NCBI GenBank assembly: GCA_025201365.1
Contig: JAIXMF010000021.1
Coordinates: 62,001-126,000 of the forward strand
Reading direction: 5' to 3'
DNA length: 64,000 nucleotides
From: Syncephalis plumigaleata
Lineage: Eukaryota; Zoopagomycota; Zoopagomycetes; Zoopagales; Piptocephalidaceae
Part shown: one piece after another, positions 1 to 10,043 of the stretch
Position numbering within the stretch: the stretch's first letter is position 1
Layout: each line of letters starts with the position of its first letter
The notes under the pieces: model-generated
What the model saw: only the letters and a program-made list of their open reading frames with translations
Databases searched by the model: none
Told to the model about the DNA's origin: nothing
Translations under genes and position numbers: made by a program

Positions 1-1
1 C

Positions 2-1189
2 TGGTATCGAAAACAGCCAACTAAATCAATAATGGTCAGGCATCGTTCGAATGGTAGTCTTATGACGCGACCTCGTGCCAATACGGCCAACAGTTTAACA
101 GAGGAAGAAGAGTATGACAACAATGGCGACAACAATGGCGATGATGATAATGATGGTGAACGAACAAAACATATTACCACCACCTCCATTGTTCCGGTTA
201 GACATTTATCCACGTCTAGTAAAAGATCCTCGCAGATTATACTACCGGATGAGGAAAAACTGGATTTACTCAATCGTATGCATGCAACGCTGCGATACGT
301 TATCGGCACTCAACATCTCGTTCCATCTACCACTCGGCCTAAATCCGTGCTTGATGTGGCTACAGGTGCAGGTACTTGGTTGATGGTAAGTGGAACAAGT
401 GGACTGATAATTATAAAGTGATAATGACAATAATGATATGTAATCCCAATATAGGAAGTAGCGATGGACTGGCCCGAGGCACAATGTATAGGCATTGACA
501 AGTCGCCTTTATTCCCGACCGCGGTCATGCCAAAGAACTGCAGGTTCTATCTACTCGATATCCTTGAAGGTAAGATAGCATTCCTTTCGTTTTCATGCAT
601 TGTACATGCTGTTACTAATAGTTGAATAGAACACGCGCTAAGTACTCTGGAGCAGTCGTTCGATTTCGTTTATCTACGCTATTTAGCCACTAGTATACCC
701 GCTGATCTATGGCCGCAATTATGCAAGGATTTATACGAGGTCACCTCCACCAAGAAGGGAATGCTGCAAATGACGGGATTCGCCTTCAAGTTGGAATCGG
801 TAGGACCGGCCGGTGAGGAGATTAATCGTTTGTTGCGCATGTTCGCCGAACACAACGGCCTTGACATCGACATAAGTGAGCGGTTGACCGATCGTCTGAC
901 TGATGCTGGGTTCGTTGACGTCAATCATATTACCATTTCATTACCATGCGGTGACTGGGGCGGACACGTTGGTCGACTATTCCTAAGCGATGCCATGGCT
1001 CAGCTTAACACGCTGAAACCATTGCTATTAGACATGATGCTAACGGATGATACGACATTTGCGCAATTGATCGTGGATTGGCAGAATGAGATCGATACAA
1101 GTCGATGCTACGGCAATGTCTACATTCATACGGCGAAACGTCGTGAAAAACCAATGTATAATCAAATGTATGAATGTACGAATGAATGA
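2..1189 (+). CDS. MT1: LaeA-like SAM-dependent methyltransferase (5' end outside window)
   Basis: Probable class I SAM-dependent methyltransferase, first of six tandem paralogs. Exons read 2-385, 455-569 and 630-1189 (352 codons visible) with clean GT-AG introns. The frame is open to the window edge upstream of the first Met at 32, so the true start probably lies outside. After an Asn/Asp/Gly-rich stretch the core starts near EEKLDLLNRM; motif I reads VLDVATGAGTW, with the first Gly of GxGxG changed to Ala; the acidic end of beta-2 is GID. The family's C-terminal hallmarks follow: a G-D-W-G-G-H-V-G motif and a last strand VYIHTAKR. Introns after motif I (phase 0) and before the FDFVYLR block match MT2 and MT4. 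The substrate is unknown; LaeA-type regulators and UMTA-type enzymes share this fold. The family call is firm, the function open. Confidence 0.8.
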
Positions 1190-1670
1190 ATGAACAAAAA
1201 TGATAATTTGCATATTAACGACAAGACACTATTATAGTTTGTCTGTTTATAATTATTTTATTATATTATATTAATAAAGAACTATTCTATACTATTAAAT
1301 AGATCGTTAAATAATAGATATATATTTGTAGATCGAAATAACGATGTCTTACTATTTGCGAGCGGAATTGCAACTTTTCTAGGTTTCAGTATTTATTTTG
1401 ATGAATGATGATTGATCGATCGTGGTTTCACAGGCGTGGTGATATCATCGCACCGGCAAAACCTTGGAGGGTGAAACATTTTACGATTCAGTTACTTATT
1501 GCTTGCTTACGTGCTTACGTATCAATATCGTTGTTATTCACCAATAGTATACCCTTTTCCGTCGTTGTTCATATACATTCTACTTGTAGTATACCCCCGT
1601 GCATTAGTTCTTTCACCTTCATTCTATTCCCATTTATTCATTAAAGGGCATACCAGCTATTCGCATCAAT
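1190..1670. other. Spacer MT1-MT2
   Basis: No gene seen. It is AT-rich after the MT1 stop and contains AATAAAG near 1273, a candidate polyadenylation signal for MT1. The last 250 bp, pyrimidine-rich, should hold the MT2 promoter and leader. Confidence 0.5.
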
Positions 1671-3380
1671 ATGGGCTCGCCTCATTCCAAAGCACGCCGA
1701 CAGAGTCAAGCATCGGTACGTAGTGCGCCAACCGACTATCGTCATCGTCGTCCATCCGCGGGCAGTGTCGTGGAATTGACTCAGACACGATGCTATTCAG
1801 ATACTGGCATGAAGCCTATAGCCAGTGTCTCCCCTAAATACAAGAATAAAAGACGGTCACGACGTTACTCTGGTTTGGAGTCACGTATTAGTTTGCAGGA
1901 ATGGTTGGGCGATCATTACAACGACGTTTATGACACGCCACCCATCAAGTCGTCGTCCTACAAGGAGATGACGAGTAACAAATCGACGACGAATCGAGGT
2001 AGATTACACGACTTTTTCTCAAAGAAATCTCGAAAATCGAGAACGCTAGCGGAATCACCATGTAGTGATAGTGATATCGACAATGACAGTGGTGACAACG
2101 GTGGCAGTTGCAATTGTGACAATAATGCCAATGACAATGGTGACAATGATGATAAATGCTCGGTACGAACAGCAAAGTCTAGGCGAAAGCTTTCCTGGGG
2201 ATCGCTAATACGCACGTCAGATAATGCATCCGAGAATACGAATGAATCATCGTCATCATCAATAAGATCATCATCATCATCATCATCATCATCGAAGACT
2301 GAACCGAAAAAAGCAGTGTCCACGATAGTCAAGAATGGCCTACTTGTCCCAAGGTGTGAAGAGGAGATAGCACGGTAAGCAAGCAAAACAAGTAATACAC
2401 TTGGCTAATTCAGATAAAAACAATCGCTTTTATCTTCTTAACAAAAGCGAGAATAACAAGCATTACATTCTTAATCAAGTATTCGGTCGTAATTATTTCA
2501 TACCACTTGATAATGTTAAACGAGTATTGGACGTCAATACAGGCACAGGCATTTGGGTTCTAGTAAGTGGTGATGATGATGGCGATGACAATAATATGCT
2601 AGCAAGGATATGAATGAATGATTAATGCGCGTATACGTGCTTGTCAATGATACTCATAGGAAATGGCTACTGCCTGTCCCAACACATTATTCCTTGGTAT
2701 AGATACGGAAAAGTGTTTTCCACAGTGTACAATGCCACCTAATTGTCGATTTGAATGTATGAATATATTTCACGGTAAGTGTATAACATAGCGAGAGAAA
2801 GAGAAAGAGAAAGAGGCACAAGGTATAATTAACGCATTCCATTGTTGCTGTTGCTATTGCTAAAGGGCTTGATTGTGCATCGGAACTATTCGATTATGTT
2901 CATATTCGTTTACAACTCGCCTTTATCCCTACTGATGCGTGGCAGCAAGTACTACTAGAGATGTATCGTATCACTAGTCCCGGTGGATGGATTGAGGTAG
3001 TCGAATGGGATGCATTCTATCGACAAGGCGGTCCAATTAGCAATCGAATGACCGATGTAGCGCGACAATTATTGAGTATGCGTGCTTGCGATCCAAGTAA
3101 AGTGCCACGACTTGATGGAAGAATCACAGACGCTGGTTACACGCAAGTGACTACACGCGCTTATGATATACCATTAGGCCGTTGGGGTGGCAGTATCGGA
3201 CTGCAGATGATGCTTGACATCGAGTCAATAGTGCGTATTGTCGCACCGAATGCCATTAAGGCGGGGCTATTCGGTCCGGATGAGGTGCCAACATTGCTCA
3301 ATGAATGGGAAAAGGAAATGGACGTGACTAAACCATTTGTAAGATATTATGTTTATACGGGACAACGTCCTAATAAATAA
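1671..3380 (+). CDS. MT2: putatively N-myristoylated LaeA-like methyltransferase
   Basis: Complete paralog, 482 aa. Exons 1671-2374, 2448-2562, 2660-2774 and 2866-3380 join in frame. The start was chosen at MGSPHSKARRQS: Gly2, Ser6, Lys7 and following basic residues fit the N-myristoyltransferase consensus and recur in MT3, MT4 and MT6. Residues about 15-230 are a Ser/Asp/Asn-rich, probably disordered extension with a Ser run encoded by TCA/TCG repeats. The methyltransferase core follows: VLDVNTGTGIW (first motif-I Gly is Asn), GID at the end of beta-2, FDYVHIR, the R-P/S-G-G-W strand-4 region, G-R-W-G-G, and the terminal strand YYVYTGQRP. An ORF covering 2401-2613 is only exon 2 plus intron; the acceptor at 2447, not 2413, keeps the frame and matches the EIDR/ELDR junctions of MT4 and MT5. 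A LINE begins about 100 bp after the stop. Confidence 0.85.
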
Positions 3381-3462
3381 GTTTATTACATAATGCATCT
3401 TGGTCTGGTCAGCTCTATTAATCTCATCTCGTTTACACACGATTGTAAGCATGAGCAAGTCA

Positions 3463-3481
3463 TTTCTTGGTAATAACGTTA
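3463..3481. repeat. Target-site duplication, left copy
   Basis: Reads tttcttggtaataacgtta and recurs exactly at 10025-10043. The next base on the left starts the element's A-rich tail; the base after the right copy is unrelated flank. A direct repeat of this size is expected from target-primed reverse transcription. Confidence 0.9.
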
Positions 3482-3594
3482 TTTTTATTTTTATTTTTAT
3501 TTTTTAAAGCAAGTGGGCCGCTGCTGTTAATAATTAAATGAATAAAGTTAACTGCATTCTCAAATTATTGTGTAAAAATGATTCGAGTTAGGCC

Positions 3595-3612
3595 GCCACG
3601 TCTTTACGTGGG
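3595..3612 (-). other. Hairpin at the LINE ORF2 stop / 3' UTR
   Basis: A perfect 6-bp inverted repeat (ccacgt at 3596-3601, acgtgg at 3606-3611) closes a CTTT loop, with further GC pairing (ggcc/ggcc) possible outside a small asymmetric loop. It lies directly after the ORF2 stop in the 3' UTR, where LINE 3' ends often carry structure bound by the reverse transcriptase. The functional role is inferred. Confidence 0.4.
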
Positions 3613-3618
3613 CCGGCC

Positions 3619-6600
3619 CTAAAGGCTCCACGAGGGGGCTACCATCTTGAGGTAATACTCCGTTCGGAATACTACCTTGTTGATGGAGTCCCAGGAAGTA
3701 GGTTCACTCGGCGAGGAGTGAGAGGAGCCAGTATGCGGCCGATCCGCATTCTGGCTGGGTCTGGGGCCAGTCAGTTGGCCTGGGGGGTTCGCTGGGGTCT
3801 GGTTGATGGATTTCCAGGTGCCTATGATGCGCTTTACCTGCTTGCATCTTGGGATCCATATTCTTCTCCATACGATGTCTAGTGCTTTTGTTGACATATG
3901 ATGTATGACGCTTGTTCTTTCTTCTTTTGTTAAACCTTTTTGCGTCATGTCTAGTTGAAGCTCCTCACTCGGCCAGCCCAGCAGGTAGCCTACATCGTGG
4001 AGGGGATGTAGTGGGGTGGCTCTGTGCGCTGTTTCTGCCACTTTCACCAGTCGAGGGTGGATTGACCTTTCCGCCCTTTCCCTGTTGATTCTGCTTATAA
4101 TCCTCATTCCTTCCTGGAATATTTCGAATTTCGCATTTCTTTCCACTTCCCCCTCGTTGACGTCACAGTTGACTATATGCCTCCAATTTTCGCTTTCCCC
4201 TTTGGTACACCTACAGCATACGTCCGTAGTGTATTTTTCCTTGCTCCATAGGTGCTGTCTAGCTAAGGTAGGTAACTGACCCGTCGCTAGCTTGATCGCG
4301 AACTCCCTCTTGTGCTGCGCTCTTCTCAATGCTCTTTCATCTTCACTTCTGTCCCTTTGCGCTACCACGTTCATCTCTTGCTCCAATCTGGTCCTCAGCG
4401 ACGGGTGGTGCTTGAGTATATGCTGCTTGAGTGTTCTTGCGTGTCGCGCCTTGCTTTGTTTCTTGATCAGTTGTCGTGGTGGAAGCAATGTGTTCAGCCC
4501 TGACGCCAGCAGATCGTACTGGTGGACCTTTCCTGGCACTGTATTCAGTGTCCATCTAGGCACCTGATTTGTGGTGACGGCTGCCGCTTTCGCCTCCATG
4601 TCTGCCATCTCGTTTCCCACTGTGCCTATATGCGCCCTAGTCCATTCTATTTCTGTGCTTGCTTCTCGTCTCGCGACTCTATCTGCTATCAACTCCCATA
4701 TTTTGTATGTGGGCGTTGCTCTTCTTTTCGCTCTGGACCAGGGCACCGCTTCCGTGACATACTGCTTCCACCAGGCCACCGAGGTCATGGAGTCCGTCAT
4801 GATCTTGATTGCTATGCTGTTTGGCGCGCATGCTATCGCGTGGGCTATCGCCATAGCTTCGAGCATATCTGAGTGGCAGTGTGGACCTGCGTACCTTCCC
4901 GTTGCTACTGCCACCTTCGCGTTTCCTCTCATAACTATCGCTGCGTAGCCTCCTTCTTTGTCTGGGCCAGTTGGATTTGTGACTGATCCATCTGTCCATA
5001 TAAGCACCGTCTCGCTGTCTTGGATCTCCGACCAGTTGTACTGTCTGCCTTGCGCGTCTGTGGACCACGCCGCTAGGTTTTCCTCGGTGAATGGTAGCAG
5101 CGTACTGTACTCCTCTCGATCTGCCAGTCTAGCTGCTATGGCCATACTCTTGGCTTTAGATGCAAGTTTGGGCCACCTTTCTTCCAGTTTCTTGTACCAT
5201 TTCGGTGCGCCTCCCTGCCTTTCATTTCGATTTGTGATGGCATTGTAGCTCGCTAGCCTGGGTGTATCGAGTCCGTCAGTCAGTGCTATGTCTTTCATCT
5301 CCACTAGGTCGAACCTCTCCGCTGCTTCTCTAACGTCTCTTCGAGTCGTTGGAGTCGCTGCGTCTTCTAACAAAATATCATCTATCCTCTTGGATTGTTC
5401 GAGTTCGTCCCCTAGTACCACCTTCAGCTCCCTCGTATGCAGTCGGTATGCCAGGTGAATAGCGTACACTCTATTTCTATCGCGTGTTTCCGTGTAACTG
5501 TTGTATATCGATCTGATACTGTTGACAAGACTGCATGCTGCTTCTTCTTGTGCTCTTGCTGATTCACCTAGCATACCTGGGCTATCCAACCTCCTCATTA
5601 AGTCCGCTATTTGGGAAGTGTCCATAGCGTCTCTCACGTTGGTCAGATTGAATCCTTGCGGCGCCCATAGCAATACGTTTGGCATAGACCTAGCCATGTG
5701 TGCTTTGCGTTTGATTAGCGTGAGCCAGCTTCTATCCAGCTCGTCGCACTGTGAGTCCGACAGCGGTAGAGTAGCTGCTTTGTGAGTAATCGCCGGTATT
5801 ATCACTGAGTTGATGATATATATCGCAATCTCGTGACTGATCTCCTTCCGCCTTATAATGCTGCAAAGCCCTTTAACTGATTGATGGATGATTCTGAGTG
5901 GCTCTTTGCTCTTGCCGTCCAAGGACAGCCAGCAGCCGAGTAGTCGGAAAGGTATTGTCGGTGGCGCCACCGTCTGTACCAGACCCGCTTCTCCTTCCGC
6001 CAATCGAATTTTCGGTAGTGATTCCGCTACTGAGTTGCCTAGAGGATCTTTCGCCGTATGAATCGTTTTGTTGCAATTCACCTCGATATCGTGTAGTTCG
6101 AAGAAGGATCTACAGATATCTGCCAGCCTTTGCAAGGTGTCACGATCTTCTGCTACTAGAGTTAGGTCATCTGCGAAGGCTCCATATGCTACTATCTTCT
6201 GTGTAGTGCCCGGTTGTCGTTCTCTCATCGCGTATCCTATTTTGGATTCATCGAGTTTGCTGAGTAGCGTGTCGTAGAATATCAGCCATAACGTGGGTGA
6301 GTTCACTTCTCCCTGGTCCAAGCCGCACTCAGGGTGGTGGGCTTCTGTTTGACCGTGCGCTGTAATAACCGAAGCTGTTCTGCTGTTAAATATGTTCTCT
6401 AGCAGAGTTATGAACTCTTCCGGCACTTTTATTCTTCGTAGCGAGCAGGCTAGGCTTTGCCATGAGACCGAGTCGTATGCTCGTTTCACATCCAGCATGA
6501 GCACCTCTAGTCCTTTCTTGTAGCAGATCGAATCATCCATCACTGATCTCAGAATTTGTACAAAGTCGGTAGCTTGGTTCCCCCTAGTGAAGCCGAAGTT

Positions 6601-8712
6601 CCCTCCTCGCAGTACATGATTCTTCTCCAGTATGTTTTGTAAGCGCTTCGTCATGGATATCGAGAATAGTTTGCGCATCGTCTCTAGCAGGGTGATTGGC
6701 CGCAGCTGCGCCATATCTCCACACCAGTCTGTCACTTTCGGGATGGGTATGATTTTTCCGTGTTTCCAAGTTTGCGGTATGTCGCTGCGTTGTAAACACG
6801 TCGTTATCATAGCTGCCATGATTCTATGGATTCGCTTGCTGGCTTGTTTCAACATCTCGTTTGTGACTCCCGACTCTCCTGGCGCTTTAGCGGAGGGAAG
6901 TTGACGAAGCGTGGCCTCCAGCTCCTCCACCGACACGTGGTCCATGAGATTATCGTATATACTTTCGTGAACGTGCGGCATTGGCGCGTAGGCGTCTCTC
7001 CACCTAGGGTGTGTCATTGGGTCCGTACCGTTTCTAATCGACATCCACTGTATAAAGTAATCTCGAACCCGCTGACGTACTTCCTCCGGTCTATCCTCGA
7101 TCTCATGACTGCTCGTTTGCACGACCGTGATGGTTTGCAGAGGTTTCCCTCTTTCCAATATGTTCGTCAAGGTTCTCTTCATGTCCGTATGGAAGTTGAA
7201 GTTTCTTGCTGTAACTGCCTTTTGAATCTTGTCAGCTACCTCTCTTTTCCTTGCACGACTATATTGGTTGTGCAATCTCGTCCTCAGCCTTCTAATCTCT
7301 CCTAGGATGATCCCACCATGACTGTTCGCCGATTCGGCCAATAGCTCCACGCTAGGATGTTGCGCGGCTATTCTTCTGATCTCGCCTCCTATCCTTCTAT
7401 CTGATCCACCTTTGCGCAGGATCCTTGCTAGCTTCCTGGTTACTTGTAGCGTGGGATTTAACATCATAGGTTTGTTGGGCTTCCTTTTGCGGACGGTCGT
7501 GAACGGTAAGGTGTCCTCGGCACATTTCATCAGGTGAGTGGAGAGCTTGTTCCATAGCTCGCTGATGTAAGGCATATTCGAGTGTGGTAGGTTCGGTTGA
7601 GTACGCGTAAATCTCTCTGCTTCTTCCATCATGCTGCACCAGTCCTTGTCTGTCGCCTCAGAGTAGTTACTCCATTGCGTTTCAGTCACACTCTTGTTGT
7701 TCAGTATCTTTCTAGGTTGGGTAACTCTGTCCTCGGCCTGCGGGAACATCATAGAGGTGGACAGCTCTAATAGGATGGGCTGGTGAGATCCAGGTATACC
7801 TTCGTTTATGTAACTGGTGTCGTCAGAGGTATCTAGCGCGTTCTCTATGCCCACTCCTGTTACCTGCTCCAAGAGGTTTGCCGATACCAGGAATAGGTCG
7901 AGCCGTGCCTTCGAAGTAGATGTGGAACCGATCATCGTGTTGGTGAATTGTCGGACATCGGGGAATCGATATCGCCATGCGTCAATGAGCTGTCGTTGAT
8001 CAAGTAAGTACTCTAGTAGTTGCGTTTCTGCTCTACTACTCGCCGGAGCAGTAAAGTCCGGTTCATCTCCTTCATGTTGCGTGGATGGCAACGCGTGGTG
8101 ACGTACCGAGCTCCTGTCAATCCATGGTTGTGGTGTTGCGTTAAAGTCGCCTGCGACTATCGTTTCGGCTCTCTTCTCACGGGCTTTGTTCAACCAGACT
8201 TTTAGGGTATTGTACATGTTGTTTGCTGTCCCGGCATCTCTTCTCCCCTGATCTGTGGGATATAGGAGCCCGACAATCAACAGACCTCTACCGCGAAAAG
8301 CCATACGTACTCCTAGCATTCTCCTATCTACTTTATAGATCTCCTGGATGTGCTTCGTCCATTCCTTCTTCAGCAGCATCGCCACTCCATGATAATTTGG
8401 TGTGTCGTCGTCTCCGGCTCCCGCGGTGATAACTGAGTATCTCCTCTGGATGTCCGGTCGGTACGGTATGCTTCTTTCTAATGCGCTCGACCAGCGAGTC
8501 TCAGTCAATATTATACAGTCTATATCTAGCGGTTCTAGTGCGTTGAGTATTAAGCTCAGCTTAGTCTCGTTCGCCGCACTTGTGACGTTCCAATGTACTA
8601 TACGCATCTTCTTCGGCCCGTCTCTTCGTATTCGGTGAAAGTTCGAATACGTGCCAACGTACGGCCATTCTATAATTTCGTTTGGGTTTTCGGGTATAAT
8701 TGTATTATTCAT
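3619..8712 (-). CDS. LINE ORF2: AP-like endonuclease, reverse transcriptase, RNase H
   Basis: A 1697-aa polyprotein that nicks target DNA and reverse-transcribes the element RNA. Endonuclease about residues 35-320: HWNVTS, ILTETRW, AGDFNATP and catalytic GSHQP. Reverse transcriptase about 600-900: SAKAPGESGV, IIPIPK, LMLDVKRAYDSVSW, GLDQGEVNSPTLW and the catalytic FADD near residue 847. RNase H about 1230-1380: WTDGS, the Glu of SDMLEAMA, MTDS, and HIGTVGNEMAD, so all four acidic/His positions are kept. C-terminal CCHC-type knuckle near 1500 (C-x2-C, then H-x4-C). The ATG at 8712 is the first in frame, 43 bp downstream of the ORF1 stop on the same strand; translation probably uses reinitiation or readthrough, as for other two-ORF LINEs. 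The domain set is complete. Confidence 0.93.
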   Translation of the reverse strand: MNNTIIPENPNEIIEWPYVGTYSNFHRIRRDGPKKMRIVHWNVTSAANETKLSLILNALEPLDIDCIILTETRWSSALERSIPYRPDIQRRYSVITAGAGDDDTPNYHGVAMLLKKEWTKHIQEIYKVDRRMLGVRMAFRGRGLLIVGLLYPTDQGRRDAGTANNMYNTLKVWLNKAREKRAETIVAGDFNATPQPWIDRSSVRHHALPSTQHEGDEPDFTAPASSRAETQLLEYLLDQRQLIDAWRYRFPDVRQFTNTMIGSTSTSKARLDLFLVSANLLEQVTGVGIENALDTSDDTSYINEGIPGSHQPILLELSTSMMFPQAEDRVTQPRKILNNKSVTETQWSNYSEATDKDWCSMMEEAERFTRTQPNLPHSNMPYISELWNKLSTHLMKCAEDTLPFTTVRKRKPNKPMMLNPTLQVTRKLARILRKGGSDRRIGGEIRRIAAQHPSVELLAESANSHGGIILGEIRRLRTRLHNQYSRARKREVADKIQKAVTARNFNFHTDMKRTLTNILERGKPLQTITVVQTSSHEIEDRPEEVRQRVRDYFIQWMSIRNGTDPMTHPRWRDAYAPMPHVHESIYDNLMDHVSVEELEATLRQLPSAKAPGESGVTNEMLKQASKRIHRIMAAMITTCLQRSDIPQTWKHGKIIPIPKVTDWCGDMAQLRPITLLETMRKLFSISMTKRLQNILEKNHVLRGGNFGFTRGNQATDFVQILRSVMDDSICYKKGLEVLMLDVKRAYDSVSWQSLACSLRRIKVPEEFITLLENIFNSRTASVITAHGQTEAHHPECGLDQGEVNSPTLWLIFYDTLLSKLDESKIGYAMRERQPGTTQKIVAYGAFADDLTLVAEDRDTLQRLADICRSFFELHDIEVNCNKTIHTAKDPLGNSVAESLPKIRLAEGEAGLVQTVAPPTIPFRLLGCWLSLDGKSKEPLRIIHQSVKGLCSIIRRKEISHEIAIYIINSVIIPAITHKAATLPLSDSQCDELDRSWLTLIKRKAHMARSMPNVLLWAPQGFNLTNVRDAMDTSQIADLMRRLDSPGMLGESARAQEEAACSLVNSIRSIYNSYTETRDRNRVYAIHLAYRLHTRELKVVLGDELEQSKRIDDILLEDAATPTTRRDVREAAERFDLVEMKDIALTDGLDTPRLASYNAITNRNERQGGAPKWYKKLEERWPKLASKAKSMAIAARLADREEYSTLLPFTEENLAAWSTDAQGRQYNWSEIQDSETVLIWTDGSVTNPTGPDKEGGYAAIVMRGNAKVAVATGRYAGPHCHSDMLEAMAIAHAIACAPNSIAIKIMTDSMTSVAWWKQYVTEAVPWSRAKRRATPTYKIWELIADRVARREASTEIEWTRAHIGTVGNEMADMEAKAAAVTTNQVPRWTLNTVPGKVHQYDLLASGLNTLLPPRQLIKKQSKARHARTLKQHILKHHPSLRTRLEQEMNVVAQRDRSEDERALRRAQHKREFAIKLATGQLPTLARQHLWSKEKYTTDVCCRCTKGESENWRHIVNCDVNEGEVERNAKFEIFQEGMRIISRINRERAERSIHPRLVKVAETAHRATPLHPLHDVGYLLGWPSEELQLDMTQKGLTKEERTSVIHHMSTKALDIVWRRIWIPRCKQVKRIIGTWKSINQTPANPPGQLTGPRPSQNADRPHTGSSHSSPSEPTSWDSINKVVFRTEYYLKMVAPSWSL

Positions 8713-8755
8713 TATATATTATGTTATATATAATATTCTAGATATATCCTGTATA

Positions 8756-9952
8756 TTATTGACTGGTTTGACCCAGTCCCATACTTCTTGTAGTAACCAT
8801 GTGTATCTTTGGTGTTCGGTCTGGATCGTCGTTGTCGTCGTCGTCGGCGTTGGCGTTGTCGTCGTCGTCAAATTCGTTTGCTGATCCATCTGGTATGTTT
8901 TCTTGCTGTTCATGTGAGTTGCTGTCATCATAGTCCATCTCATCGTCGGTTCCCTCGCGTTCTTCTGCGTTGTTGTTCTCTTGATCCTCTTCACTGCTCA
9001 TACTCGCTGGTTGCTCGTCGTTTTCGTCGACTGGCGCTGTCTTCTGCTGTCTGGGTTTAGCTGGCTCCAGACTGTTGCCGGTTAGCATAGCTAGGCCATC
9101 GACGTTTACATCACAGAAATCGCGCTTCTTTCCGTGTGTGTAACCGCCCGTACCTTGCTCTCCTACCGCCACTGGTTTCCCAGTTCTCTGTGGACCAAGA
9201 GGGGTGGGTGAGGTGCTAACTGCTTCTTCATTCTCTTCTGGCACATTCCGTTGTTGCGTGTCGTCTTCATTCGTCGTATCCACTCTCTTGCGAAGCCACT
9301 CGCTTCCGGCTTGCTTCTCTTCCGTCGCTCGCGGCGGACTCCTCATGCTTTCGCTCGCGGGGCAGAATTTCGCAATGTGTCCCACAGTATGACACTTATA
9401 ACACGCGTCGTTTCTAAATACTTTAATGTAAGAAGTATTCAACTTTATTGCCTTAGGTATGTTTGCTACAATCCCTTCAAATTTGCAAATCGCGGTTGAG
9501 GTAAAGTAATGGTTATCACCATACCTGCGAGTTACTCGTCTGACAGACAGTACTCTCGCTGCTCCTCCCAGGCTCTGCTGCATTATCCTAGCGACCTCCT
9601 CCTCCTCGTCACTAGCGTCCAAACCTACAAGACGTAGGTTTACCGGGGTGATTCCTTCGAATCCACGGATTTCCAGCTTCTTGCCGTTCACTAGTAGACC
9701 CTCTTTGACTAAGGTTCTCGCTTGATCTTGGCTTTTCGTGCTGATAATGTATTCGCCAGCGGCTGTGTCGTGGCTAGCTCTCCAATGGGTCTTGCCGAGC
9801 TTATTATCCATGGCTGATAGTATCTCTACCAGGTTGGTCGTAATCGGGACTGCGATGCAGTGGCTCTTTATACGCTTTTCTTTTAGCTGCTGCTGAGCTG
9901 CTTCTGCTTCTGCTCTGGCTGCCGCTACAGCGTATGGGGTCGGTTGTTCCAT
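8756..9952 (-). CDS. LINE ORF1: RNA-binding CCHC zinc-knuckle protein
   Basis: Predicted 398-aa nucleic-acid-binding protein of the LINE. The frame stays open further upstream, but those extra 52 codons run through the target-site duplication into flanking DNA, so I place the start at MEQPTPYAV (9952). An Ala/Glu helix comes first, then an RRM-like alpha/beta region (about residues 30-170) and a zinc knuckle CYKCHTVGHIAKFC near residues 184-198. The C-terminal half is acidic and Asn/Asp/Glu-rich and probably disordered. ORF1 proteins of this type coat the element RNA in the ribonucleoprotein that carries ORF2. Confidence 0.85.
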   Translation of the reverse strand: MEQPTPYAVAAARAEAEAAQQQLKEKRIKSHCIAVPITTNLVEILSAMDNKLGKTHWRASHDTAAGEYIISTKSQDQARTLVKEGLLVNGKKLEIRGFEGITPVNLRLVGLDASDEEEEVARIMQQSLGGAARVLSVRRVTRRYGDNHYFTSTAICKFEGIVANIPKAIKLNTSYIKVFRNDACYKCHTVGHIAKFCPASESMRSPPRATEEKQAGSEWLRKRVDTTNEDDTQQRNVPEENEEAVSTSPTPLGPQRTGKPVAVGEQGTGGYTHGKKRDFCDVNVDGLAMLTGNSLEPAKPRQQKTAPVDENDEQPASMSSEEDQENNNAEEREGTDDEMDYDDSNSHEQQENIPDGSANEFDDDDNANADDDDNDDPDRTPKIHMVTTRSMGLGQTSQ

Positions 9953-10024
9953 GTTGTACTGGTTAACTTTGATTTTTCCTTTTTCTTTTTCTTTGAAAAA
10001 ATAAAATGGGAGAAAGAGCTTTTT

Positions 10025-10043
10025 TTTCTTGGTAATAACGTTA
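10025..10043. repeat. Target-site duplication, right copy
   Basis: Exact 19-bp copy of the sequence at 3463-3481, at the 5' end of the minus-strand LINE. Together they define the empty site: MT2 3' flank joined to the sequence after 10043. Confidence 0.9.

Larger units (their letters stand above)
3482..10024 (-). mobile_element. Full-length Tad/I-type LINE (non-LTR retrotransposon)
   Basis: A 6.5-kb element oriented right to left: 5' UTR about 9953-10024, ORF1 9952-8756, 43-bp spacer, ORF2 8712-3619, 3' UTR 3618-3482. The 3' end is a TAAAAA-type repeat tail (seen as TTTTTA repeats at 3482-3508 on the + strand). It is flanked by a 19-bp target-site duplication. Both ORFs are uninterrupted, and ORF2 has endonuclease, reverse transcriptase, RNase H and a C-terminal zinc knuckle, an arrangement known from the fungal Tad1 and the I groups. 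The short 5' UTR leaves little room for an internal promoter, so the true 5' end may be slightly trimmed. Perfect duplications and open frames suggest a recent insertion. It landed just past the MT2 stop, in antisense orientation. Confidence 0.93.

Noticed and set aside
1958-2386. Minus-strand ORF with Asp run opposite MT2 exon 1
   Set aside because: It mirrors the Ser/Asp-coding repeats of MT2; no start context, motif or intron structure of its own.
2401-2613. Separate small gene inside MT2
   Set aside because: It is exon 2 with intron sequence at both ends; the acceptor at 2447 restores the MT2 frame.
4522-5248. Plus-strand ORFs within the LINE
   Set aside because: Shadows of ORF2 on the opposite strand; they lack protein-family motifs.
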